Shown piece by piece: positions 8,929-17,783 of a stretch of DNA of 48,763 bases (its first letter is position 1; the number at the start of each line of letters is the position of its first letter). The notes under the pieces were generated by a model. The model was not told where the DNA came from, searched no databases, and saw only the letters and a program-made list of their open reading frames with translations. This DNA is from Cupriavidus gilardii J11 (GTDB lineage: Bacteria > Pseudomonadota > Gammaproteobacteria > Burkholderiales > Burkholderiaceae): NCBI RefSeq assembly GCF_007829435.1, contig NZ_VLJN01000065.1, positions 32,268 through 81,030 on the forward strand, written 5' to 3'. A program made the translations under genes and the position numbers.

Positions 8929-9942
8929 CTACTCCGCCAGCCACCGGCGTACCGCTTCGCGCAGAAAAACCTGGTCTTGCGGATTGCGCTGCGGATTGCC
9001 GGCGAGATGCCCCCAGATGCTGGGAATGGGCAACAGCTCGCCATGGCGCAGGTGCGGCAGCTCAAGGGCATTGTCCGCGACGCGGAAGTACAGGTCGGTC
9101 TCGCCCGGCATCAGCAACACACGCGCCTCGATGGAGGCCAGGGCCTTGGCGAGATCGTTGCGGTAACGCTCGTTGGCGCTGATATCGCTGTGCGACCAGG
9201 TCATCAGATGCGCGCGCAGATCGGAGCCATGCCGGTGGGTGAAGCGATCGCTCCAGTTGGCGGCAAGAAACGATTCGAGGTCGGCGGCGCCGAACGCGCG
9301 CAAATGCAATCCTTCCCGATAAAAATCCTGGCTCAGCGCCCAGCCGGCATAGACACGCCCAAACGCCCGCAGCGCCGCGAGCGGCTTCTGGCTGAAGCGG
9401 CCGTGACCCACATGCTCCGGCGCGGCTTCGAGCACGGCACGCAGCCCGTCAAGAAACACCTGGTTGTGGACAGCGGTGCGGGCGCTGCCGCAGCAGATCA
9501 CGGCGCGCTCCACCTGATCAGGGAACAGAGCGGCCCAGTGGTAGGCCTGCTGCGCGCCCATCGACCAGCCATAGGCGCAGTGGATGCGCTCGATGCCGAA
9601 CTGCTCCGCCAGCAAGCGGCGCTGGGCATGGACATTGTCATAGGCGGTCACCAGTTCGGGGTAGCCGCGATCGTTCGACGGACTGGACGACAACCCGTTG
9701 CCGAACATGTCCGGGATGACGATGAACCAGCGCGACGGATCGAGGATGCGATCGGCGCCGATCAGCCATTCGATGTCGCCGTGATGCGCACCGAAGCTGG
9801 TCGGATAGACAATCACGTTGTCTCGCCGGGGCGAGAGCGTGCCGTAGGCCTTCCAGCTTAGCCGGGCCTGAGCAAGCACCTGGCCGGACTGTAGCGGGAA
9901 ATCGCCGAGATTGAATACACCTTGCTGAATGGGGCAGTCCAT
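8929..9942 (-). CDS. Alpha/beta hydrolase of the MetX/homoserine-acetyltransferase-like family
   Basis: A 337-residue alpha/beta-hydrolase-fold protein. The nucleophile elbow is GWSMGA with S127, the acid is D283 in GETD and the base is H312 in GHLAGNP, so the triad is complete. The N-terminal YPTSFGAHHGDIEWLIG region is typical of COG2021 proteins related to MetX, but the family includes plain hydrolases. No methionine genes are nearby. It is the last gene of the catabolic cluster, 60 nt after the sigma-54 activator. The start follows CGGAGACACAACG. Inference: the best candidate in the locus for the N-formylmaleamate deformylase step, done in classical nic clusters by a different alpha/beta hydrolase (NicD). 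Ester or amide hydrolysis of the upstream substrate is the alternative. Confidence 0.82.
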   Translation of the reverse strand: MDCPIQQGVFNLGDFPLQSGQVLAQARLSWKAYGTLSPRRDNVIVYPTSFGAHHGDIEWLIGADRILDPSRWFIVIPDMFGNGLSSSPSNDRGYPELVTAYDNVHAQRRLLAEQFGIERIHCAYGWSMGAQQAYHWAALFPDQVERAVICCGSARTAVHNQVFLDGLRAVLEAAPEHVGHGRFSQKPLAALRAFGRVYAGWALSQDFYREGLHLRAFGAADLESFLAANWSDRFTHRHGSDLRAHLMTWSHSDISANERYRNDLAKALASIEARVLLMPGETDLYFRVADNALELPHLRHGELLPIPSIWGHLAGNPQRNPQDQVFLREAVRRWLAE

Positions 9943-10002
9943 CGTTGTGTCTCCGCATGCGGGTGGCGAGCCTTCTGGGGCCCGGAGGAGGATTGGGGCG
10001 GC

Positions 10003-11799
10003 TCAGGTCTTGGCTGTACCCTGCCGCTTGAGCCGGTATTCGAGCTGGGCACGGGATATCCCCAGCAGCCGTGCCGACGCCGACAGATTGCCCTTGCTGC
10101 GCCGGACCGCCGCGCGCAGGATGCCGTCCTCCAGCGCGTCCAGCGTCAGCGCAGCATCGAGCGCCTGTCCGGCGAGCGTGTCGATCGTATCGGTGCCGGC
10201 AAAGGCTGGCGTGGGCGCCGCCAGATCGCTAGCCACGCGCACCTTGCCATTGGCGTCAACGGCGAAGATGCTGTCGGCGCAGGTGCGCGCTTTTTCGTTC
10301 AGGCATAGATGGGCGACTTCGAGCAGTTCGCCGTCGCCGGCCAGGATCACCGCGCGTTCGATAATATTCTCGAGCTCGCGCACGTTGCCGGGAAAGTCGT
10401 AGTTCAACAGGACGCTGAGCGCCTTGTAGCCGAGTCCGGGACAGCTCTTGCCATGCATCCGCGAGAACTTGGCGAGAAAATGCTGCGCCAGTAGCGGGAT
10501 ATCGTCGCGCCGCTCGCGCAGCGGCGGAATGGTGATCGGAAAAATGTTGAGCCGGTAGTAGAGGTCCGCGCGGAACCGACCTTCACGCACCAACGCTTCG
10601 AGGTCGGCATTGGTCGCGGCAACGACGCGCACATCGATGCTTCGCGTGCGCGAGTCCCCCACTCGCTCGATCTCCTTTTGCTGCAAGGCCCGCAGCAATT
10701 TGACTTGGCCGCTTTCATTGAGCGTACCGATCTCATCGAGGAACAACGTTCCCCCTTCCGCGCGTTCGAACCTCCCCTTGCGCGACTCCGTCGCGCCGGT
10801 ATAGGCGCCACGCTCGACGCCGAACAACTCCGACTCGAGCAGATTGTCCGGGATCGCACCGCAATTGACCGCGACGAACGGCCCTTTGCCGCGGTTGCTG
10901 ATCTGATGCAGCATATGGGCAAAGCGCTCCTTGCCCACGCCGGTTTCGCCGAGCATCAAGACCGTGGCATTCGTCGACGCGACCTGCTGGAGCTTGTAGC
11001 ACGCCGAGATAAAGCTGGAGGAAACCCCTACCAGGCCGCGGGTCGACAGGTCCTGCTCCCGCGTTTCGCTCGCCGCATCGATCGGATGCGCGGGCGCCGC
11101 CGCGAACAGGCTGGGATTGACGAAGGATTGCGGCTGGAAGAAGCGGGTGTCCTCCTCCGGCGCCTGCCAGTCGCTCGCCAGTTTTCCGATGATGCGGCAA
11201 TAGGTATTGCCCATCGACTGACACTGGACTTCGCGGAACACGATCGGACGCCCGAAGAAGGTGCTGTTGTATCCCGACGCGTACCCGATCTGCATCCAGC
11301 ACATCGGTTCATTGCCAATGCCGAACTCGGCCATATGGGCGTCGTCCTCGGAGGAATCGTGCCAGATCTGCTCGCAGTAATAGGTGCCCGCCTCCAGATC
11401 GACATCGAGCCGGATCGTTTCGACCGACACCAGCCCCTGCAGGGCATGGAAGGCCGGACCGGTAGTGAAGGCATCCATCAGACTGTCGTTCGGACGGATC
11501 TTGGCCGCCAGCCGCGCTGCCTGGGTGCCGGCGGAGTAGCCGATGCGGGTCAGCAAGTCGCGCGCCTTGTCCATCCCGAGCGACAGCACCAGTTCCTTGC
11601 GCATCATCGCGAAGGCCGACAGATGCAGCAGGATCATGCGCTGGTCGTCGAGCCAGATGCGGCCGTTGGACGCCGCGAAGCTCAGGCGGGCGTGCAATTC
11701 CTCGGTGCGCAGCTTGCGATTGAGGTCGGATGGAGCATGGGCTGCCGCGCCAGCCGTGGGCGGCCCGCCTTCCGTGAGGTGAGACAGTTTGCGTGGCAT
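10003..11799 (-). CDS. Sigma-54-dependent activator, XylR/DmpR type with V4R sensor
   Basis: Enhancer-binding activator of 598 residues. Domains in order: XylR_N aromatic-sensor region (about 30-130); V4R domain (about 130-212), with [10 protein letters not shown] and the cysteines C167, C193 and C201 in the XylR/DmpR zinc-site pattern; linker; AAA+ domain with Walker A GETGVGKE (284-291), the sigma-54 contact loop GAYTGA (331-336, Tyr for the usual Phe) and Walker B TLFLDEIG (351-358); Fis-type helix-turn-helix at the C-terminus ([18 protein letters not shown]). The ATG at 11799 is where family similarity begins; no strong ribosome site precedes it. Known family members sense phenols or alkylbenzenes directly. 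Inferred role: it switches on the cluster in response to a hydroxylated heteroaromatic. The middle Cys of the usual ECRACG motif is absent (QCQSMG). Confidence 0.93.
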   Translation of the reverse strand: MPRKLSHLTEGGPPTAGAAAHAPSDLNRKLRTEELHARLSFAASNGRIWLDDQRMILLHLSAFAMMRKELVLSLGMDKARDLLTRIGYSAGTQAARLAAKIRPNDSLMDAFTTGPAFHALQGLVSVETIRLDVDLEAGTYYCEQIWHDSSEDDAHMAEFGIGNEPMCWMQIGYASGYNSTFFGRPIVFREVQCQSMGNTYCRIIGKLASDWQAPEEDTRFFQPQSFVNPSLFAAAPAHPIDAASETREQDLSTRGLVGVSSSFISACYKLQQVASTNATVLMLGETGVGKERFAHMLHQISNRGKGPFVAVNCGAIPDNLLESELFGVERGAYTGATESRKGRFERAEGGTLFLDEIGTLNESGQVKLLRALQQKEIERVGDSRTRSIDVRVVAATNADLEALVREGRFRADLYYRLNIFPITIPPLRERRDDIPLLAQHFLAKFSRMHGKSCPGLGYKALSVLLNYDFPGNVRELENIIERAVILAGDGELLEVAHLCLNEKARTCADSIFAVDANGKVRVASDLAAPTPAFAGTDTIDTLAGQALDAALTLDALEDGILRAAVRRSKGNLSASARLLGISRAQLEYRLKRQGTAKT

Positions 11800-11899
11800 G
11801 GGAACGGGACTTCGGCGAAGAACCAGGTTCAGGCCAGCGGAAGCCAGCCTGGCTGCATGCACGACATCCGGGATTGGCGCATGCTGAGGTCGCAAGCCC

Positions 11900-11915
11900 T
11901 GCACGAACCGTGCCG
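11900..11915 (-). promoter_or_regulatory. Candidate sigma-54 promoter before the activator gene
   Basis: CGGCAC-GGTTC-GTGCA keeps GG and GC 10 bp apart with one mismatch in each half of the consensus. It occupies the 121 nt gap after the amidase gene, about 90 nt before the activator start. If real, it would let the activator and terminal hydrolase be boosted independently of the long operon. Confidence 0.4.
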
Positions 11916-11920
11916 AGCGC

Positions 11921-13222
11921 TCAGCCTGGTACAAGGTATCGTGCTGCCCACGCCGACACGTCGAGCAACGGCGCGTCCCCGCCCTTGGGCGCGACCAGTT
12001 GAATGCCGAGCGGGAGCCCACGCGGGCCCGAACCGTGCGGCAGCGCTACGCAAGGGGCATGCAATGCCGTCCAAAGCCGGCTCATGATGGGATCTCCCGT
12101 GCCGTCCTCGGCAAGCGGCGCCTCTCCCAGCGCCGACGGCACCAGCCACGCCTGGTACCCGGCGAACTGGCGCGCGAACGCCGCGCGTGCCTCTCCGATC
12201 CGCGCCAGCGCGGCGCGGTATGCGGCCGGGGAAACGCTCTCGCCCGCCTCGCACAACGCGCGGAACGCGGCGCTGGTCTGGACGGGATAGCGCTCGTACT
12301 CGAACGGATAGTTGCGCCACGCCTCGTGCGCCATGACCGCATACTGCGCGTCTTCCGCGCCGGCGAGCGCCGCGGGTAGCTCCACGGTATCGATGCTGGC
12401 GCCGGCCGCGCGCAGGCGTGCCACCGCGTCGTGCACTGCCTCCCTGGCTGCCGCCTCCATATTTCCCCAGTGCGGCGTGCGGCAGAGGGCCAGCCGCGGC
12501 GGCGCTGTGCCGTCAACCGGTGCGACGGCAGGCTGGCAACGCCCGAGCAGCACTTGCCGCATCAGCGTGACGTCTTCCAGCGATCGCGCCAGTATGCCAA
12601 GGCTGTCGAGCGACTCGGCGAAGGGCCGGATGCCGGCCAGGCTGAACTCGCCATGGCTGGCCTTGTAGCCGACCACGCCGCAATATGCCGCCGGGCGGAT
12701 CAGCGAGCCAGCGGTTTGCGAGCCAAGGGCCAACGGCACCATGCCGTCGGCCACCGCCGCGGCCGAGCCGCTCGACGACCCGCCCGGCGTCACCAGCCGA
12801 TTGCGCGGATGCCTGGTCTTGCCCGCGGCGAAATAGGCGAACTCGGTGGTCACGGTCTTGCCGAGCACGATGGCGCCCGCGCGACGGCAGGCAGCGACAC
12901 AAGCGGCATCCCATGAAGGGCGCCGGTCCGCGTACGGAGAAAAGCCAAGGCCGGTCGGCATGTCGCAGGTGTCGATGATGTCCTTGACGCCGATCGGCAC
13001 GCCATGCAATGCCCCGCGAGGCGCGCTCCGGTCAGCCTCGCGCGCGGCGGCCAGTGCAGCGTCCGGATCGAGCCAGGTCCAGGCACCGACCACCGGTTCG
13101 CGCGCCTCGATGCGGTCCAGGCATGCCCGCACGAGATCCTCGGCGCGCAGCCTGCCGGAACGAATCAGCGCAGCCGCCTCGCTTGCGGTCATGACGGCGG
13201 CATCCAGGCATGCCTTGCTCAT
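11921..13222 (-). CDS. Cytosolic amidase-signature family hydrolase
   Basis: A 433-residue AS-family amidase without a signal peptide. Catalytic residues: K80 (GVKDIID), cis-Ser in [11 protein letters not shown] (149-151) and nucleophile S173 in [10 protein letters not shown]. The ATG overlaps the stop of the NicX-like gene (ATGA), so the two are translationally coupled and should act in one pathway. Classical nic clusters use an isochorismatase-fold enzyme (NicF) to turn maleamate into maleate and ammonia, and none is present here. Inference: this AS amidase fills that step, or the deformylation of N-formylmaleamate. A role on an amide side group of the growth substrate is the alternative. 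Confidence 0.9.
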   Translation of the reverse strand: MSKACLDAAVMTASEAAALIRSGRLRAEDLVRACLDRIEAREPVVGAWTWLDPDAALAAAREADRSAPRGALHGVPIGVKDIIDTCDMPTGLGFSPYADRRPSWDAACVAACRRAGAIVLGKTVTTEFAYFAAGKTRHPRNRLVTPGGSSSGSAAAVADGMVPLALGSQTAGSLIRPAAYCGVVGYKASHGEFSLAGIRPFAESLDSLGILARSLEDVTLMRQVLLGRCQPAVAPVDGTAPPRLALCRTPHWGNMEAAAREAVHDAVARLRAAGASIDTVELPAALAGAEDAQYAVMAHEAWRNYPFEYERYPVQTSAAFRALCEAGESVSPAAYRAALARIGEARAAFARQFAGYQAWLVPSALGEAPLAEDGTGDPIMSRLWTALHAPCVALPHGSGPRGLPLGIQLVAPKGGDAPLLDVSAWAARYLVPG

Positions 13223-14289
13223 CGCGCCCCCGGGGATGGGACGCGCTGGTCAGCGGGAATGACGTCGCCATCGAGCACCATCGGTTCGCCGTCCAGATAC
13301 AGGCTGGCGCCTTTCATGACGATATCGAGGTGCGCCGGCGTATTGCGGGTGCCGCCCACATCCGTGTTGGGACCGGTCGACCACAGCACGTTGCCGTAGA
13401 ACGCGCGTCCGTCCTGGCCGATCGCGGTTTCCTTGTTGATCAGGCTGATGCCGTTCCACAGCGCCATCTCATCGAGCCCCCAGCCGATATGCGCCATGGC
13501 GTAGGCATCGGGGTCGTTCCAGGCGGCCAGGAAATGGGCCAGGTGCTCGGCATCGAAGCCGCCCTCGATATCGGTGATGAAGCCGTTGCGCACGGTAATG
13601 CGGACATTGCCGCGAACGAACTCCTTGAACGGATAGATGATATCCCCCTCGCGCAACACGATGACGCCCTCGCTCTCCCCCTCGTTCGGCCAGGTATAGG
13701 CGAACGCGCCTGGAAAATGGTCCCACCTGCCCGGCTGATCGGTATAGCCATACTGCAGGATCGGGCTGTGCGAGTATTGTCCGAGCCTGTAGGTCAGGTC
13801 GGTGCCGGCCGGACTGGTGATGCGCAAGGTCGATGCGGCCGCGATCTTGCGGCCGGCGGCTTCGACCCGGGGACGGGTGTCCTCGCGGGCGAGCATGCGG
13901 GCGAGGATGTCGGGCGGCTCCACGACCATCAGCACGCGCGTGCCGGCCTTCTGGATGTCGAGCTGCTCGGGCGAGTGCAGCAGGCCGATCAGATCGATCA
14001 GGATATCGGCGCGTTTGAGTATCTCCACGCCAGACCGATGCCCGGTCAGCGGTGTGATGCCCCACAGGGCGCCCTGCGCGGTGGTCGGCGTCTGCCGAAA
14101 CGCCGTCACGGGCTGCGGCAGGCTCAGATGAAAGACCTCGGCGCCCAGCTGCTGCCCGGCGGCGATGAATGCCGCCACATAGTCCGGCCGGGTGCCGGGG
14201 CCGCTCAGCACGGCCATGGTCTCGCCTTGATGCACCTTGCACAGTTCCAGCTCGCGGCGAAACAGGGCCAGTAGATCGATTGCACTCAT
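13219..14289 (-). CDS. nicX: 2,5-dihydroxypyridine 5,6-dioxygenase, NicX-like
   Basis: Non-haem Fe(II) extradiol-type dioxygenase that opens the ring of 2,5-dihydroxypyridine to N-formylmaleamate. The 356-residue protein matches my memory of Pseudomonas putida NicX along its length: LLHSPEQ, VEPPDILARML, the PGRWDHFPG block, TWPNE, EGDIIYPFK, AHIGWGL, RAFYGNVLWSTGPNT and VGGTRNTPAHLDI. The reported NicX iron ligands H265, H318 and D320 correspond to H267, H320 and D322 here, a constant shift of two. The fold is the aminopeptidase-T-like (COG2309) fold, so automatic annotation as leucyl aminopeptidase would be wrong. The start at 14289 has GGAG 8 nt upstream. It lies between livM and the coupled amidase. 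Substrate identity is inferred from similarity. Confidence 0.88.
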   Translation of the reverse strand: MSAIDLLALFRRELELCKVHQGETMAVLSGPGTRPDYVAAFIAAGQQLGAEVFHLSLPQPVTAFRQTPTTAQGALWGITPLTGHRSGVEILKRADILIDLIGLLHSPEQLDIQKAGTRVLMVVEPPDILARMLAREDTRPRVEAAGRKIAAASTLRITSPAGTDLTYRLGQYSHSPILQYGYTDQPGRWDHFPGAFAYTWPNEGESEGVIVLREGDIIYPFKEFVRGNVRITVRNGFITDIEGGFDAEHLAHFLAAWNDPDAYAMAHIGWGLDEMALWNGISLINKETAIGQDGRAFYGNVLWSTGPNTDVGGTRNTPAHLDIVMKGASLYLDGEPMVLDGDVIPADQRVPSPGAR

Positions 14290-14313
14290 CGAAAATCTCC
14301 ACACGAAGAAGAA

Positions 14314-15357
14314 TCAGCCGTCCAGCAGCGCGGCATGAAGCCGCCGCTGGATTGGAAACAGCCGGATACCGTAGCGGTCGCTGGCCCAGCCCCAGAGGCC
14401 GCGCGGGTAGCGGATGGTGACGACGATGGCGGTCAGGCCGAGCGCCACCATGTACCAGGTGCCGTAGTCACTGAAGTACTTCGACACGAGGAAGTAGAGG
14501 ACCGCGCCGACAATCGGACCTTCGATGGTGCCGATGCCGCCGATGATGACGATGAATACGATGACGGGCGTCCATTGCACGCCGAAGGCCGAGTCGGGCG
14601 AGATGCGCAGGCTCAGCAGAAAGAACAGCGCCCCGGCGATGCCGAACCCGAACGCGGACAGCAGATAGACGGCCAGTTTCATCCGGGCCACGTGCACGCC
14701 CTGACTTTCCGAGGCGACTTCGCTATCGCGGACGGCCGTCAGCGCCAGGCCGTACCTGGAACGCAACAGCAGATAGATCAGCGCCACCGCAGCAAATGCC
14801 AGGGTGATGGCCAGCCAGTAGGTCGCGGATTCCCGGACGGCGCGCGGGACGCCGCGAAAGGCGGTCAGGCTGGTTCCCGAGCCGCCCCCCAGCACTGCCT
14901 GATTGGCGACCAGCAGCCGCAGGATCTCGGCCACGGCCCAGGTGCCGATGGCGAAGTAGCCGCCCTGCAGCCGAAACAGCAGGCGCGAGGCAGGAAGTGC
15001 GATCGCAGCCGCCAACAGGCCCGCAAGCGGCACGCACAGGAACGGATTCAGCCCGGCGAAGTTGGCCAGCACGATCAGCGTGTAACCGCCGACACCGATA
15101 TAGCCCTGCTGCCCGATCGAGGTCAACCCGCCGTAGCCGCTCAGCAGATTCCACATCTGCGCCATGATGATCAGGCAGGCGAGTTCAGTGACTTGCCGCA
15201 GCAAGGCGGAGCCGCCCCACAGCGGCAGCGAGGCGAACACCGCGAACAGGATGAAGGAACAGGCGAGCAGCAGCTTGCCCGCACCGGGCGCCAGCATGGG
15301 AGCGGCTGCAGGCGCGGCCGCGTCGCCGGCGATTTCGAGTGAACTTGAGGTCGACAT
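14314..15357 (-). CDS. Branched-chain-type ABC transporter permease, LivM-like
   Basis: Inner-membrane permease of 347 residues with about ten hydrophobic segments. A 25-residue Ala/Pro-rich cytoplasmic N-terminus comes first, then GKLLLACSFILFAVFASL. The LivM signature region (LLSGYGGLTSIGQQGYIGVGGYTL) appears here in shortened form near residues 70-90. It pairs with the LivH-like permease upstream. The ABC genes run in the order binding protein, LivG, LivF, LivH, LivM inside a catabolic operon, so the cargo is probably the pathway substrate rather than leucine. Such importers also carry aromatic acids, urea and amides. Confidence 0.92.
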   Translation of the reverse strand: MSTSSSLEIAGDAAAPAAAPMLAPGAGKLLLACSFILFAVFASLPLWGGSALLRQVTELACLIIMAQMWNLLSGYGGLTSIGQQGYIGVGGYTLIVLANFAGLNPFLCVPLAGLLAAAIALPASRLLFRLQGGYFAIGTWAVAEILRLLVANQAVLGGGSGTSLTAFRGVPRAVRESATYWLAITLAFAAVALIYLLLRSRYGLALTAVRDSEVASESQGVHVARMKLAVYLLSAFGFGIAGALFFLLSLRISPDSAFGVQWTPVIVFIVIIGGIGTIEGPIVGAVLYFLVSKYFSDYGTWYMVALGLTAIVVTIRYPRGLWGWASDRYGIRLFPIQRRLHAALLDG

Positions 15358-15375
15358 GGGAGCGGACGTTGGCGA

Positions 15376-16242
15376 TTAGCGGGTTTTGGGAAACAAGCCA
15401 CTGGGCCGGACGATCAGCGCCAGCACGAACACCAGGTGGCCGGCCAGGATGCCCCAGCCCGGGTCGAGCCGGAATCCGATCGATTGGGCGACGCCAAGGA
15501 TCATGCCGCCGACGAAGCTGCCCCAGAACGAGCCCATGCCGCCGATGATGACCACCTCGAAGGCGTAGATCAGCTGCACCGGGCCGTCGCTTGGCGCGAT
15601 CGTGGTGCGCATGCCGTGCAGGATCCCCGCTACGCCAACGATGGCGACGGCGATGCCAGTGGCCAATGCATAGATGTGGCGATCCCCGATTCCCATCAGC
15701 AGCGCTGCCTCCCGATCATCAGAGGTCGCGCGGAAGGCGCGCCCGAGCGCGGTATGCCCAGTGATCCATTGCAGGCCCAACGTCGCGCAGAACGCGGTCA
15801 GCAGCGTGAACACCGGCAGCACGCCAACGGTGAGCCCACCCGCCAGCGGGATGCTGGCGGTTTCCAGCCCCCCGGCCGCAATCGAACGTGAATCGGCGGA
15901 GAAGGCTTCCAGCAACAGGTTTTGCACGACGGTCGCCATGCCGAAGGTGACCACCAGCGAAGGGAGCGGATCGCGGGTGACGACGAAATTGAGAACGCCC
16001 CGCTGCAGCACGTAGCCGAACAGGAATGCGCATGGCACCACCAGTGCCGCCGCCCCGAGCGGACCGATGCCGAGTGAATCGGTGAGGAGGAAGCCCAGGA
16101 AGGCCGCCAGAATGACGAGGTCGCCGTGCGCGGTGTTGACCAGCCGCATGACGCCGAACATCAGCGCCAGGCCCATTGCGAACAGCGCGTAGAGCCCGCC
16201 CAGCATCAGCCCCTGCAATACGGTATCGATCCAGCTCAGCAT
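15376..16242 (-). CDS. Branched-chain-type ABC transporter permease, LivH-like
   Basis: Integral membrane protein of 288 residues with about eight hydrophobic helices. It has the LivH hallmarks LQGLMLGGLYALFAMGLAL at the start, VNTAHGDLVILAAF near residue 36, and VVIIGGMGSFWGSFVGG near the C-terminus. The ATG at 16242 overlaps the livF stop by 7 nt, so translation is coupled. The C-terminal LIVRPSGLFPKTR is typical. It forms the heteromeric channel with the LivM-like protein. Confidence 0.93.
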   Translation of the reverse strand: MLSWIDTVLQGLMLGGLYALFAMGLALMFGVMRLVNTAHGDLVILAAFLGFLLTDSLGIGPLGAAALVVPCAFLFGYVLQRGVLNFVVTRDPLPSLVVTFGMATVVQNLLLEAFSADSRSIAAGGLETASIPLAGGLTVGVLPVFTLLTAFCATLGLQWITGHTALGRAFRATSDDREAALLMGIGDRHIYALATGIAVAIVGVAGILHGMRTTIAPSDGPVQLIYAFEVVIIGGMGSFWGSFVGGMILGVAQSIGFRLDPGWGILAGHLVFVLALIVRPSGLFPKTR

Positions 16243-16955
16243 GCCGCGCGCTCCGTACCGAAGTAGGCGCGCGATATCTCTTCGGCACCAAGTGTCGCGG
16301 AGGCGCCCGCCAGCGCGACGCGGCCTTCCTGGAAACAATACAGCCGCGTGGAACATCGCCTGGCGAGCGCGACATCCTGTTCCACCAGGATCACCGTCAT
16401 GCCGCCATCCAGGATGCGGGCGATCGCGGCGTAGATATCCTTGATCACGATCGGCGCAAGGCCGAGCGACAGTTCATCGCAGATCAGCAGCTTCGGATTG
16501 GCCATCAGCGCGCGGCCGATCGCGACCATCTGCTGCTGTCCGCCCGACAGCGCCGTGCCGGGGGCCCTGCGCCGTTCCCCGAGCACCGGGAACAGCGCAT
16601 ATACGCGTTCCAGTGTCCAGAACCCGCAGCGCCGGGAGTACCCGCCGACTCGCAGGTTCTCTTCGACGCTCAGGCTGGGGAAGATGCGGCGCCCTTCCGG
16701 CACCATCGCGATGCCGCGCCGCACCAGCTCGTGCGCGGGTGTGCCGGCGATGTTCCGGCCTTCGAACTGCACTGCGCCCTCGGACGCCGGGAGCAAGCCC
16801 GTGATGCACTTGAGGAAGGTCGACTTGCCGGCGCCGTTGGCCCCGATGATCGCCACGACCTCTCCTTCCGAGATCTCGAAGTCGATACCGAACAGGGCCT
16901 GAAAGTCGCCATAGCGCGCGGTCAACGCGCGCGTACGCAATAACGGACTGGCCAT
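16236..16955 (-). CDS. Branched-chain-type ABC transporter ATPase, LivF-like
   Basis: A 239-residue ATP-binding subunit. It has Walker A GANGAGKST, signature motif LSGGQQQM, Walker B LLICDELSLGLAP and a switch His region after VILVEQDV. The start at 16955 lies 1 nt after the livG stop and is preceded by GGAGGTGTGAA. LivF subunits lack the extra C-terminal segment of LivG, as here. Partner: the LivG-like protein encoded just upstream. Confidence 0.94.
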   Translation of the reverse strand: MASPLLRTRALTARYGDFQALFGIDFEISEGEVVAIIGANGAGKSTFLKCITGLLPASEGAVQFEGRNIAGTPAHELVRRGIAMVPEGRRIFPSLSVEENLRVGGYSRRCGFWTLERVYALFPVLGERRRAPGTALSGGQQQMVAIGRALMANPKLLICDELSLGLAPIVIKDIYAAIARILDGGMTVILVEQDVALARRCSTRLYCFQEGRVALAGASATLGAEEISRAYFGTERAAC

Positions 16956-16956
16956 T

Positions 16957-17772
16957 TCACACCTCCATTCCCATGTAAACGCGGCGGACCTCCGGATCCG
17001 CCATGACGGCATCGGGCTGCCCCTCGGCGAGCTTCGCGCCGAAGTTGATGACCAGCAGCCGATCGGCAACCGCCAGCAGCGCATGCACCACGTGCTCGAT
17101 CCAGACGATCGTCATACCGCTCGCCTTGATATCGCGGATCAGCGCCACCAGTTCGATCGCCTCCTGGTCAGTGAGCCCGCCGGCGATCTCATCCATCAGC
17201 AGCAGCTTTGGCGACGTGGCCAGGGCACGCGCAAGCTCGAGCCGCTTGCGGTCGAGCAGCGTCAGCGCGCCAGCGCGGTGGTTCGCCTTGCGGATCAGCC
17301 CGGTGCGCCGCAGGATCTCCACACAAGGCGCATAAGCATCGCGCTCGCGCATCGCCGCGCCAAACGACGCGGCCACCAGCAGATTCTCGAATACCGTCAT
17401 TCCCGAAAAGGGATGGGGAATCTGATAGGTACGACCGATGCCGAGCCGGCAGCGCTGGTGCGGCGTGAGCAAGGCGATGTCGGCCCCGTCGAAGACGATC
17501 TGCCCTGCGTCCGGCCGCACATCGCCCCCCATCAGATTGAACAGGGTCGATTTGCCCGCGCCATTGGGCCCGAGAATGCCCAGCACCTCACCGGACGCGA
17601 CATCGAAGCTGATATCGTCGGTAACGCGCAGCGCGCCGTAGTTCTTGCGCACACCACGCAAGGCGATCCGCGCGAGCGCCGCCGCCGGCGGGCTGCGCCG
17701 AACGGCGGCGGCAGCGGGATGGGCAGTGGCCGCGGCAGCGCAAGCGGCACCGGTATCTGGCATGGCTGGCAT
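16957..17772 (-). CDS. Branched-chain-type ABC transporter ATPase, LivG-like
   Basis: A 271-residue ATPase with an unusual Ala/Pro-rich N-terminal extension of about 35 residues before the domain begins at LRGVRKNYGALR. Walker A is GPNGAGKST, and the degenerate signature LTLLDRKRLE is common in LivG. Walker B is LLLMDEIAGGL. The start at 17772 lies 11 nt after the binding-protein stop with AAGGTCC upstream; a second ATG three codons downstream is possible. Confidence 0.93.
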   Translation of the reverse strand: MPAMPDTGAACAAAATAHPAAAAVRRSPPAAALARIALRGVRKNYGALRVTDDISFDVASGEVLGILGPNGAGKSTLFNLMGGDVRPDAGQIVFDGADIALLTPHQRCRLGIGRTYQIPHPFSGMTVFENLLVAASFGAAMRERDAYAPCVEILRRTGLIRKANHRAGALTLLDRKRLELARALATSPKLLLMDEIAGGLTDQEAIELVALIRDIKASGMTIVWIEHVVHALLAVADRLLVINFGAKLAEGQPDAVMADPEVRRVYMGMEV

Positions 17773-17783
17773 CGGCGCGGACC

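Noticed and set aside
8929..9942. Calling the MetX-like protein homoserine O-acetyltransferase (metX)
   Set aside because: No metW or other methionine genes are adjacent, and the gene ends a ring-degradation cluster; the family includes many non-biosynthetic hydrolases.
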